46,508 bases of DNA. Origin: an uncultured Lachnospiraceae bacterium. GTDB taxonomy: Bacteria > Bacillota > Clostridia > Lachnospirales > Lachnospiraceae. Position 1 is the first letter of the stretch. The number at the start of each line of letters is the position of its first letter. Position numbers and translations under genes: made by a program. Below are positions 16,681-23,702 of the stretch, piece by piece. Below the pieces are notes generated by a model. It was given only the letters and a program-made list of their open reading frames with translations, was not told where the DNA came from and ran no database searches. Location: assembly GCA_910583615.1 (NCBI GenBank), contig CAJTXP010000031.1, positions 1-46,508 of the forward strand, written 5' to 3'.

Positions 16681-16716
16681 GTTCCTGTTCTTCCTTTCTG
16701 CCTGTCAGGCCGTCTC

Positions 16717-17145
16717 TCATTCTCCGCTGAATCCGCCCTCGAACTTCAGCGCCGTCATCTTGTCCTTCTTCTGCTTGATCAGAAGCGTGAATACGCCGAT
16801 TCCCGTCTCGTCGTCAAAATCCTCCTTATAGCCCACGACAAACGCATTGGGCACCTGGATCTGACGGACGATCTGAGAGGCGCTGACCACATCCACCTGA
16901 ACATTGCGGTAGCAGTCGGAATTCTCCGCCGGCACCAGCGCCCATCTGGCGATCTTGCCGGTATCATCCGCCGCCTCTCCTCCTACAGCTGCCAGAATCT
17001 TGCCCGTGATCTCCATCGTGCTTCCAAGATCCGTGGACCGCGCATTGGAATCATGCGGAATGTCCGCCCGGAACCGTACCTTCTCGATACTGCTTTCCTG
17101 CAGGCTGATCGTCTCGCTTCCTTCGATTTTCAAACGAAATCCCAT
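16717..17145 (-). CDS. Tail-tube (Hcp-like) protein, copy 1
   Basis: The 142-aa product is the paralogue of the protein at 16255-16680, with the same landmarks: DSNARSTDLGSTMEITGKIL, RWALVPAENSDCY, VPNAFVVGYKEDF and TLLIKQKKDKM. The 'KI..A....W.LVPAE...Y' and 'naFVVxYxE' pattern is shared by small tube-like proteins next to sheath genes in clostridial contractile loci; my assignment is by that pattern and gene order. The start has a strong AAGGAGG site. It lies 28 bp after the sheath-like gene, and only 36 bp separate it from the second copy, as expected for highly expressed structural genes made together. Confidence 0.7.
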   Translation of the reverse strand: MGFRLKIEGSETISLQESSIEKVRFRADIPHDSNARSTDLGSTMEITGKILAAVGGEAADDTGKIARWALVPAENSDCYRNVQVDVVSASQIVRQIQVPNAFVVGYKEDFDDETGIGVFTLLIKQKKDKMTALKFEGGFSGE

Positions 17146-17173
17146 GTCTCTTTCCTCCTTGTATTTTTTCTTT

Positions 17174-19333
17174 TTATGCCTTCCTTGTCAGTTCTACTTT
17201 CAGGTTCCTTGTGGTATTGCTGAACGTCACCTGTACGTTGCACAGTCCGTTCTTCTCATCAATGGAGAAGTCCAGCTCGTCTCCATCCTGGAGGATGGAG
17301 TTCACATACTGGCGGCTCGTATCCCACCGGCTCTTCTGGCTGTTCGGGTTATTGCTGAAGAACTGCAGGACCTTGTCCTGCTTGAAGTCACCGCTGTAGA
17401 ACCTGAGCATCCGCTCAATATAGGTAAGCACCAGAGTTTTGTAGATCGGCTCGAATTCACTGCCGCTGCTCCGCAGATTTCTCGCTTTATACACACGGAT
17501 GCTTTTGATCTCCCGGCCCTTATACTGGGCGTTGTCCGAGGTAAACACGAATCCGAAACCGGTATGGTTGATGGAGTTCTTAATGGCATTGGTAAATCCG
17601 GAGATTTCCTTGGTCATGCTGGTAGCAGCCAGCAGGGAATTATCATCCGCCTCCACGTCAAAACGCACGCCTGGATACTCCATGCTTGTATTGTTGAACC
17701 TCTGTTTCAGGTATTCCGGGCACTGCCATGCAGCAACAATGCCTGCCGCTTCGTATGCCGCTCCCACATAGACGCCTTCGATCCACATCTTCATCAGGTC
17801 TTCCTTTTCTTCAGAAAGGGATACCCTGCCCTCAGTGTCAATGACCATTTTCTTATCCAGGATGAGTCCGGATTTATCCTTGGGGATAATCGTGGCATTG
17901 GGAATGCACGGCACGACGAATTCGCTGTATTCTTTTTTCATCAGCGGCGTGCACCGTTCCTTGAAGATCTCCACTCCGCCGGTGGCGATGCTACTGAAGG
18001 AGGTCTCTTCCCCTCCCGCAAAGCTGAAAAACGTGGTCACCTTGTACGGGCTGACTGCGTTCATCAGAACCGCAAGGCTTTCCATGGAACTGGTCCCCGC
18101 CCTCTCCATCTTCTGGTTTCCTGCGAAGCGCATCCTTTTGAGTTTGCCTCCGCCGGTCTGATTCAGCTCCACGTCCGGCACGATGCCGAACCAGATCGTG
18201 TGGTCGAATTCATTCTTGTCATTGCTCGTATTCAGATAGGTCAGAAGCCTTGGAAGATTGCTGGATTTTACCATCATGTCCAGCGGCGTGTTGGTAATCA
18301 GAAGCTGGGGCTGCATTCCCTTCTCCTTCACCTGATACTGGTCGAAGAACGTCTTTACTCCAAGAATCTTCTCGATCAGGGGCTTTACCGCTTTTACAAA
18401 ATCATCCTTGCTCTTTTTATAAAACTCCAGATAATGGTTGTAATTCCTTACCTCTACTTCCCGGTCCACCGTACTCTCCATGGTCGAAACAAGCGGGCAG
18501 AAAGTCCGGACCACCAGATCCCGGACGTAATCGGACGGATCCTCGTTCAGCGCGTCATAGTCTTCCCGGAAAGTCTCCATCAGGCTGGTATTGACCTGAT
18601 CGTCCACGACGGCAAGCTGCGTGCTCTCCTCCTGCTTCATCTCCAGGATCTTCAGCTCTCCGTCATCGCCCATGCTTAAAAGCCCGGCTTTAAAATCCTG
18701 TCCGCTTTTTCCGTTCGTATGTTCTCCCAGAAGAAGGCGGGTCTTGATATCCTCGATTGCAAGCGGAAGCATCGCCAGCACATTGTTGTAATTCTGGCTC
18801 GCCCTCTCAAACTGATAATTCAGCTGATCCCCGACATCCAGCCTTTTTGGGTCTTCTTCATCCAGTTCCATATATTTCCCATAGGTATACTGGATCTCCC
18901 GCCGGACCTGACGGATATCCTCCATGATCTTCCTGGGCGATATCATGTCCAGCACCTGGCTGAATCTGAACTCCACGTTCATAAGCCCCTGTGCTCCTCT
19001 GGCGTCCAGAAGAGTGATCAGCATATTCAGAAGATCATTCTCTTCGTTGATCGGAATCTCTGTGATACAGCTTTCCGGAATATTCTCCGGCCTGGCGAGG
19101 CTGTACTGAATGGAACTGGAGGACGCGTCACACCAGGAATAGACCACCGGTGCGAACTTTTCCAGAAATTCCTCAAAACTTCTGACTGCCAGAACTTCAT
19201 TGATCTCCTTCATCTTGTCGTCATCCAGGCTGGTCTTCCCTCTGACATCCCCGATCAGAGTAAGCAGGTTCAGACACTCCGGATTGACTTCGGCAAACAG
19301 CATCGTTCTGTTTGTCTGCGTGATTGTTTCCAT
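17174..19333 (-). CDS. Contractile sheath-like protein, possibly a TssB-TssC-type fusion
   Basis: The ATG at 19333 has AAGGAG eight bases upstream; a GTG two codons earlier is possible. The 719-aa cytoplasmic protein is about as long as TssB plus TssC together. Residues near 115-160 (LMNVEFRFSQVLDMISPRKI, then a charged helix) resemble the TssB segment in which a strand 'LxVxLxFxSxxDFxPxxV' leads into a helix. A later part holds a TssC-like mix of strands and helices, with SNLPRLLTYLN and DHTIWFGIVPDVELN. The final strand (NTTRNLKVELTRK) could serve as the extended C-terminal handshake strand. It is followed at once by two tube-like genes, the classical order. I did not find the canonical TssC core signature, so the sheath call is an inference from order, size and local resemblance. 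Confidence 0.6.
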   Translation of the reverse strand: METITQTNRTMLFAEVNPECLNLLTLIGDVRGKTSLDDDKMKEINEVLAVRSFEEFLEKFAPVVYSWCDASSSSIQYSLARPENIPESCITEIPINEENDLLNMLITLLDARGAQGLMNVEFRFSQVLDMISPRKIMEDIRQVRREIQYTYGKYMELDEEDPKRLDVGDQLNYQFERASQNYNNVLAMLPLAIEDIKTRLLLGEHTNGKSGQDFKAGLLSMGDDGELKILEMKQEESTQLAVVDDQVNTSLMETFREDYDALNEDPSDYVRDLVVRTFCPLVSTMESTVDREVEVRNYNHYLEFYKKSKDDFVKAVKPLIEKILGVKTFFDQYQVKEKGMQPQLLITNTPLDMMVKSSNLPRLLTYLNTSNDKNEFDHTIWFGIVPDVELNQTGGGKLKRMRFAGNQKMERAGTSSMESLAVLMNAVSPYKVTTFFSFAGGEETSFSSIATGGVEIFKERCTPLMKKEYSEFVVPCIPNATIIPKDKSGLILDKKMVIDTEGRVSLSEEKEDLMKMWIEGVYVGAAYEAAGIVAAWQCPEYLKQRFNNTSMEYPGVRFDVEADDNSLLAATSMTKEISGFTNAIKNSINHTGFGFVFTSDNAQYKGREIKSIRVYKARNLRSSGSEFEPIYKTLVLTYIERMLRFYSGDFKQDKVLQFFSNNPNSQKSRWDTSRQYVNSILQDGDELDFSIDEKNGLCNVQVTFSNTTRNLKVELTRKA

Positions 19334-19413
19334 ATGCACTGCTCCTTTTCCTTTTTATGATAAGAGCGCCAAAAGTACGTTTTCATCCGCAGCCTTTCGG
19401 CGAACTGATCTTC

Positions 19414-21459
19414 TTACTGATATACTGCAATATAATGAACCGCCAGTTCATAAGCCCCGTCCGGGGATGTGATGTACAGCACGTCTCCAAAGCATATCGG
19501 ATGAGGCGTCTGTCTGCACACGATGATATTGCCGGCCATCACGGTGGATTCCGAACTGTGATACAGCAGCATCCTCCGTCCTTCCTCTGCGATCAGATGG
19601 ATCTGTCCAAGGTCCAGATGTCCGGACAGATCCGGGTATTCTTTCATCAGGCCGCCCAGACATACGCTGGAAGACGAAAGCCGGTACATGGAAAAAGTAA
19701 GCGGCGGAATCTCTTCTGTATGATCCGGCTGCACCATCACATACGCGTCCAGCCTGCCCGCAAAGCGGTTTCCCGTCTTCTCGTCTGCAAGCTGTTCCAG
19801 CTCCCCTTTTCCGCTCTCTTCCTGCCTGGGTCTGTGCAGAAACTGCCACAGGACTGCGCCGGCCGCTGCAGAAAGCAGCGGGATCCACCAGAGATACCTC
19901 CACGGAGATACGACCTCCAGACTGACGGAACAGGCCAGCGCCGTCTCTCCGTCAGACACGCGCAGCGTGATCTGTCCGGTCCCGGGACGCCTCGGAGACA
20001 CCTTAAGAACCGTCCGGTCCAACGAAACGCCAGCCAGCCCCTCTCCTGCGTCTTCGATGGAAAATCGGAGTTCATCCCCATCCGGGTCGCTGATGTATTC
20101 CGACAGGTCACAGGTCACGTCTTCTTTCAGGGACGTGCACCGAATGACCGGAACACTTCCCTGGGGCGGAGTATTTTTGACCGTCACAGGAACACAAAAC
20201 TCATAGCTTCCCCAGGAATCTGCAAGAGTTCCCTGAAGAACACAGGTGCCGGAGCGTCCAAAGGATACGCTTCCTTCCAGGACGCCGTTTCGGACCCTGG
20301 AAGGCTCTGTCTGCCGGAATCCGCACGCCTCAGGATCTCCTTTTGGATACAGTTCCATCTGAAAGGTATGATAAAAGGCTTCATCTTCTATCCTGCCGCC
20401 GTCTGCGGTTCTGAAAAAGACCTGGCAGGGAATCTCCTCATTCCTGACGGCGCTCGTCTCCAGAGTGATGGACGGCGTCAGGGCACGGTAACTGATGAGA
20501 TATACTTTCAGGTTTTCCCCGGCTTTTGTGGTGGTCCGGATCGTCAGATCCTTTACAGCATCCGTAAGTTCCGAAGCGCCCAGCTTTCCTGCCGCATAGA
20601 TGGAGCGGCACTGCATGGGATACGCTCTTTTGTCATATTCCAGCACTGCATCCTTCAGACCGCCGGACGATACCAGGAGCACATTTGTCTCATCCACATA
20701 CGCGTCTTCCAGAATGCACCGGATCTTCTGCTCTCCGTCCGCATAGACCGCATCGGAAAACTGCCGGATCCGACAGGAAAGATTCCCGTCAAATATACTG
20801 TACAGAATTTCGATCAGCGTATCCGGGCTCTGCGCATGGAACGTCTCTGCGCCGGTTGCTTCCGCCGTTTCCCGCAGAACCTTCCCGTCTCCGTCATAGT
20901 CTCCGAAAGCAACCGTATAGACCGGAACCCCTTCCACGCCGCACTGTCTGACACACGCTTCCAGATCCTGGTCCGACTGCTCCAGCGTTCTTCCGCTGCT
21001 GCCGTCCAGATCAGATTCCCCGTCCGAGATCAGAACCACCATCCGCCTGCGTCCCTCTTCAAACGGGATCAGATCACAGGCAGCGGACAGGCCCAGTCCC
21101 ATATCCGTGTCACCGGTATAGACGATCTGTTCCAGCCGGCCTTTCAGTTCTTCTCTCTGCTCCGGCTCCGACATTGACTGAAGCTCAAAGGAATCCGTGA
21201 TCTCATGATCATAAGCCACATATCCGATCCGGATGTCTTCACTGTGGACCGTATCTATAAACGCCTGCATCATGCGGATTCCCATCCGGTCCGGATCATT
21301 GTTCTTCATGGAACCGCTGCAGTCCACTGCGAAAACCACATCCAGCCCCTTCCTTTCACCCCTGAATTCCTGCGCATCCGCATGAACAGCAGGAGCCGGT
21401 AAAAGGAGACATCCGATCAAAGTTAAGCATGCCAGCACCCATTCTGCCCGTCTTCTCAT
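19414..21459 (-). CDS. Secreted/membrane VWA-domain protein heading the operon
   Basis: The 681-aa protein has a signal peptide (residues 1-27, ending VHADA), then a von Willebrand A domain at about 38-235 with a complete MIDAS: DCSGS, the Thr in TGDTDMGLG, and ISDGESD. A beta-rich middle follows, with a cadherin-like repeat near 440-510 (EYISDPDGDELRFSI, ITLRVSDGETAL). One membrane helix (WRYLWWIPLLSAAAGAVLW, about 521-541) precedes a 140-residue cytoplasmic tail. The tail ends in an FHA-like strand pattern (GQIHLIAEEGRRMLLYHSSE) but has no clear phosphate-binding residues. Inference: an outside-facing, metal-dependent adhesion or sensing domain tied across the membrane to the apparatus. It is the first gene after the promoter; GAGGA lies seven bases before its ATG. 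Confidence 0.82.
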   Translation of the reverse strand: MRRRAEWVLACLTLIGCLLLPAPAVHADAQEFRGERKGLDVVFAVDCSGSMKNNDPDRMGIRMMQAFIDTVHSEDIRIGYVAYDHEITDSFELQSMSEPEQREELKGRLEQIVYTGDTDMGLGLSAACDLIPFEEGRRRMVVLISDGESDLDGSSGRTLEQSDQDLEACVRQCGVEGVPVYTVAFGDYDGDGKVLRETAEATGAETFHAQSPDTLIEILYSIFDGNLSCRIRQFSDAVYADGEQKIRCILEDAYVDETNVLLVSSGGLKDAVLEYDKRAYPMQCRSIYAAGKLGASELTDAVKDLTIRTTTKAGENLKVYLISYRALTPSITLETSAVRNEEIPCQVFFRTADGGRIEDEAFYHTFQMELYPKGDPEACGFRQTEPSRVRNGVLEGSVSFGRSGTCVLQGTLADSWGSYEFCVPVTVKNTPPQGSVPVIRCTSLKEDVTCDLSEYISDPDGDELRFSIEDAGEGLAGVSLDRTVLKVSPRRPGTGQITLRVSDGETALACSVSLEVVSPWRYLWWIPLLSAAAGAVLWQFLHRPRQEESGKGELEQLADEKTGNRFAGRLDAYVMVQPDHTEEIPPLTFSMYRLSSSSVCLGGLMKEYPDLSGHLDLGQIHLIAEEGRRMLLYHSSESTVMAGNIIVCRQTPHPICFGDVLYITSPDGAYELAVHYIAVYQ

Positions 21460-21486
21460 ATTTCTTCCTCTTTGCTTTACCTTATT

Positions 21487-21511
21487 TCGACGATTTTCGA
21501 CTTGAATCGAC
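21487..21511 (-). promoter_or_regulatory. Three GTCGA repeats at 10-bp spacing (candidate operator)
   Basis: On the minus strand GTCGA occurs three times, at 21511, 21501 and 21491, exactly one helical turn apart. The array begins about ten bases after the -10 box of the injection-system promoter, so it covers the transcription start or early leader. Phased direct repeats of this kind are typical of binding sites for regulators that stack on one DNA face. The regulator is unknown. Confidence 0.55.
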
Positions 21512-21521
21512 TTTTTAGAAA

Positions 21522-21550
21522 ATTATAGAATTGATTCCAGATTCTGTCAA
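21522..21550 (-). promoter_or_regulatory. Consensus sigma-A promoter for the injection-system operon
   Basis: On the minus strand the -35 box TTGACA (21550-21545) and the -10 box TATAAT (21527-21522) both match the consensus perfectly, with a 17-bp spacer. The first start codon downstream is the VWA gene at 21459. The surroundings (21551-21679) are very AT-rich, with no gene seen between this promoter and the divergent blaI promoter. Confidence 0.88.
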
Positions 21551-21679
21551 TAGAAAATATATGTATATTAAATATTATTTTTCAAAAATATGATTAAATA
21601 TTTAATATAAAAAATATTTAGCATTTTTTCTTCTAAAATCACATTTATATCTCATATTCAGATATAATAATAAAATTCC

Positions 21680-21708
21680 TTGACAAATATATATTTCACC
21701 TGTACAAT
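21680..21708 (+). promoter_or_regulatory. Promoter of the blaI-M56-peptide operon
   Basis: TTGACA at 21680-21685 and TACAAT at 21703-21708, separated by 17 bp, precede the repressor ATG at 21746. TCACCTG (21696-21702) inside the spacer is an inverted match to CAGGTGA at the ribosome site (21736-21742); this could be a repressor half-site pair, but the spacing is long and the point is speculative. Confidence 0.8.
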
Positions 21709-21745
21709 CATAAATATAAAAAAGATATGAAAGGCAGGTGATGAA

Positions 21746-22153
21746 ATGAAGAAGCCCATTGTATTATCGGACAGAGAATACGAGGTTATGGATGTCATGT
21801 GGAAGCAGGAAAGAGAATTGACGATCAACGAAATATCCGAGATTTCCGGAAATCCAAAGCTGACAATCCCCTGTATAGCGCAGGTGGTGCCGCGTCTGCT
21901 GAAGAAGGAGCTGATTCATGTGGAACGTTTTATTCCCGTGAATACCAAGTACGCCCGTACCTTCCTACCTGATATTACCAGACAGGATTATATGGAGGGA
22001 GAGCTGCACAGACTTCTCAAGAAGACCGGCATCAGAGCCATGTTAAGCGCTCTGGTACATATTAACAATCAGGAAGAAAATGATATTCTTCTGGATGATC
22101 TGGAGAAGTTTGTACAGGAATACAGGGAGCAGAGAAAGGATGGTTCTGTTTGA
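21746..22153 (+). CDS. BlaI/MecI-family transcriptional repressor
   Basis: The 135-aa protein follows the BlaI/MecI/CopY layout. An N-terminal winged helix (about 6-78) has the family opening LSDREYEVMDVMWK, the TINEISEI helix and a recognition part VVPRLLKKELIHVERF. A helical dimerisation tail follows (DILLDDLEKFVQEYREQ). In known pairs the repressor is cut or released when a partner BlaR1-type membrane peptidase senses a signal. Here the stop overlaps the TTG start of an M56 peptidase gene, so the pair is coupled. The usual beta-lactamase or mecA target is absent; the only other gene in the operon encodes a small secreted peptide. Autoregulation is likely because of its own promoter. Confidence 0.92.
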   Translation: MKKPIVLSDREYEVMDVMWKQERELTINEISEISGNPKLTIPCIAQVVPRLLKKELIHVERFIPVNTKYARTFLPDITRQDYMEGELHRLLKKTGIRAMLSALVHINNQEENDILLDDLEKFVQEYREQRKDGSV

Positions 22154-23259
22154 ACATCTCCTTTATGACAGTGATTACCATCAACCTGTCGCTCTCTGTC
22201 CTTCTGATCGTACTGCTGCCGCTTTTGAACTGCAGGTTCTGTCTTCGGAATCTGGGAGGCCGCTGTCTCGCTGCATGCTGCATCGCCGTTATGCTGCGGG
22301 CGCTTATCCCGATCGAATTCCCTTTTTCCAGAACCATACCGATCAGCAGGATCGTCCCGTCCATACGGGATATCATAATGCATCCTGTCGGCATCGAAGG
22401 TTTCCAGACCGCCATATGGCAGATTCTGCTTTTTGTATGGCTGAGCGTCGCCCTGTTCCTGACAGTAAGGAAACTCCGGGCTTTTTACCAGTTACAGAAA
22501 ATCGTCCGTAGACTGCCTGACTGTGAAAACAGAACCGTAATGAAAGTCTGGTCGGACATCAGGGAAAAGTATCCGTCCGGAGATCATGTGAGAGTGGTCT
22601 GTACCCGGCTGAATGCCAGTCCGCTGATTACCGGACTGCGCCACCCGGTCATTCTTCTTCCTGAACATGAATTCAGCAGGCCGGAATGCCGGATGATCCT
22701 GGAACATGAGATGCTGCACTGCATCCGCCATGATATTATCATCAAGATGGCAGCTGATATCCTGTGTACCTTCTACTGGTGGAATCCTCTGTTTTATCTG
22801 CTGCGGCGCAGAATCTTCGAACTGATCGAGATCGGAAATGACAGTCTGCTGACCAGGGACTATACTGCGGATGAAAAGGCTGATTATATGCAGTGTCTCG
22901 CAGATACGGCCAGGGCCATATGCAGACATCCGGTTCCGTTCGCTCTTTCCTTCGGGAGAGCAGATCAGAAAGCGCTGCGCAGGCGAATGGATGTGATCGG
23001 TTTTGGAAAACCGTCCGGAAAACTGAGAGAGACAACTGTGATTGGTGCACTTCTGCTCATAGTGTGGTGCTGTACTTCTTTTACGTTGGAGCCGTATAAT
23101 CCACCGGAAGAGCCATATATCATAATGAATCAAAGTAACTGTTATGTTATCCAGAATGGTAGTATGTACGACATATACTACCAGGACAGTTATGTTTATT
23201 CGACAGATTCTATGGAATACTTTAGTTCAGATATTCCCGTATTTCAAAATGGAGATTGA
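22150..23259 (+). CDS. M56-family (BlaR1/MecR1-like) membrane metallopeptidase
   Basis: The 369-aa protein probably starts at the TTG at 22150, which overlaps the repressor stop; an ATG at 22165 is the alternative. It has three membrane helices in the first 105 residues, a cytoplasmic zinc-peptidase domain with HEMLH at 186-190, and a fourth helix near 297-312 (IGALLLIVWCCTSFTL). The outside tail is only about 55 residues, Tyr/Asn/Ser-rich, with no penicillin-binding domain, so it is not a beta-lactam sensor. Family role: signal-dependent cleavage that inactivates the BlaI-type repressor. The gene is followed two bases later by a secreted-peptide gene. Possible signals are the peptide itself or envelope stress. 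Confidence 0.9.
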   Translation: MNISFMTVITINLSLSVLLIVLLPLLNCRFCLRNLGGRCLAACCIAVMLRALIPIEFPFSRTIPISRIVPSIRDIIMHPVGIEGFQTAIWQILLFVWLSVALFLTVRKLRAFYQLQKIVRRLPDCENRTVMKVWSDIREKYPSGDHVRVVCTRLNASPLITGLRHPVILLPEHEFSRPECRMILEHEMLHCIRHDIIIKMAADILCTFYWWNPLFYLLRRRIFELIEIGNDSLLTRDYTADEKADYMQCLADTARAICRHPVPFALSFGRADQKALRRRMDVIGFGKPSGKLRETTVIGALLLIVWCCTSFTLEPYNPPEEPYIIMNQSNCYVIQNGSMYDIYYQDSYVYSTDSMEYFSSDIPVFQNGD

Positions 23260-23261
23260 TT

Positions 23262-23519
23262 ATGAAAAAGAAAAGTTTACTGAAATCATTTTGTTTAATT
23301 TGCAGCATGACCATGCTGCTGTCTTGTCCTGTCACCCTCATACCCGCACATGCTGCGGAAGCTGCAGTCCCAACCAGTACCTCGGAAGACGATACTACAA
23401 TTCAGCCTCGTGCCGCAATCATCGAATGGGTATTTAAAGAAGTGGATGGAAAATTCTATCGGCGCTTATACAATCACCAGACCAAAGAATGGATCGGCGA
23501 CTGGATTCTCTGCGAATAA
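23262..23519 (+). CDS. Small secreted peptide of the BlaI-M56 operon
   Basis: The ATG at 23262 has GGAG seven bases upstream and lies two bases after the M56 stop. The 85-aa precursor has a signal peptide (MKKKSLLKSF..., hydrophobic core, ending AHAAEA) and a Ser/Thr-rich linker. The compact C-terminal part (about 55-85) is rich in aromatic and charged residues: EWVFKEVDGKFYRRLYN, then WIGDWILCE. Similar short secreted proteins with an EWxxK..dGk.YrRlYN..t..WiGdW pattern occur in gut Clostridia as far as I recall; their role is not known to me. Co-transcription with a sensor peptidase suggests a ligand, modulator or envelope-protecting peptide. Confidence 0.72.
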   Translation: MKKKSLLKSFCLICSMTMLLSCPVTLIPAHAAEAAVPTSTSEDDTTIQPRAAIIEWVFKEVDGKFYRRLYNHQTKEWIGDWILCE

Positions 23520-23586
23520 AAATGAACCTTTTATATACACATTATCGTTTTAAGTAATAATCCTCCAACCTTTCTTAAAAATACAG

Positions 23587-23630
23587 AAAACCTCCCATGC
23601 CGCCATTTCAATGGTTATATGGGAGGTTTT
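23587..23630. terminator. Bidirectional rho-independent terminator
   Basis: Arms AAAACCTCCCAT (23587-23598) and ATGGGAGGTTTT (23619-23630) pair perfectly, with a smaller CCATT/AATGG stem inside. U-runs follow on both strands. It separates the peptide gene (plus) from the convergent ATPase gene (minus). Confidence 0.9.
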
Positions 23631-23702
23631 CTATATGCTGTTTTTATTAATTACTCAAACTGATATCTGCAAGTATACACGATACTGTTGTGTGCTGTAC
23701 CA

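Noticed and set aside
16955..18679. 574-aa plus-strand frame
   Set aside because: It lies antisense to the sheath-like gene, has no ribosome site and its sequence is His/Leu-rich as is typical of a mirror frame.
19324..21177. 617-aa plus-strand frame
   Set aside because: Antisense shadow of the VWA gene, which has a signal peptide, MIDAS motif, promoter and ribosome site.
1..21459. Prophage or phage-tail bacteriocin
   Set aside because: No capsid, portal, terminase, tape measure, holin or lysin genes; FHA, PP2C, Hsp70, DUF4280 and VgrG-RHS point to a secretion-type contractile system.
21551..21679. Very AT-rich stretch considered as a replication origin or attachment site
   Set aside because: No DnaA-like boxes, iterons or flanking integrase; it is explained as the spacer between two divergent promoters.
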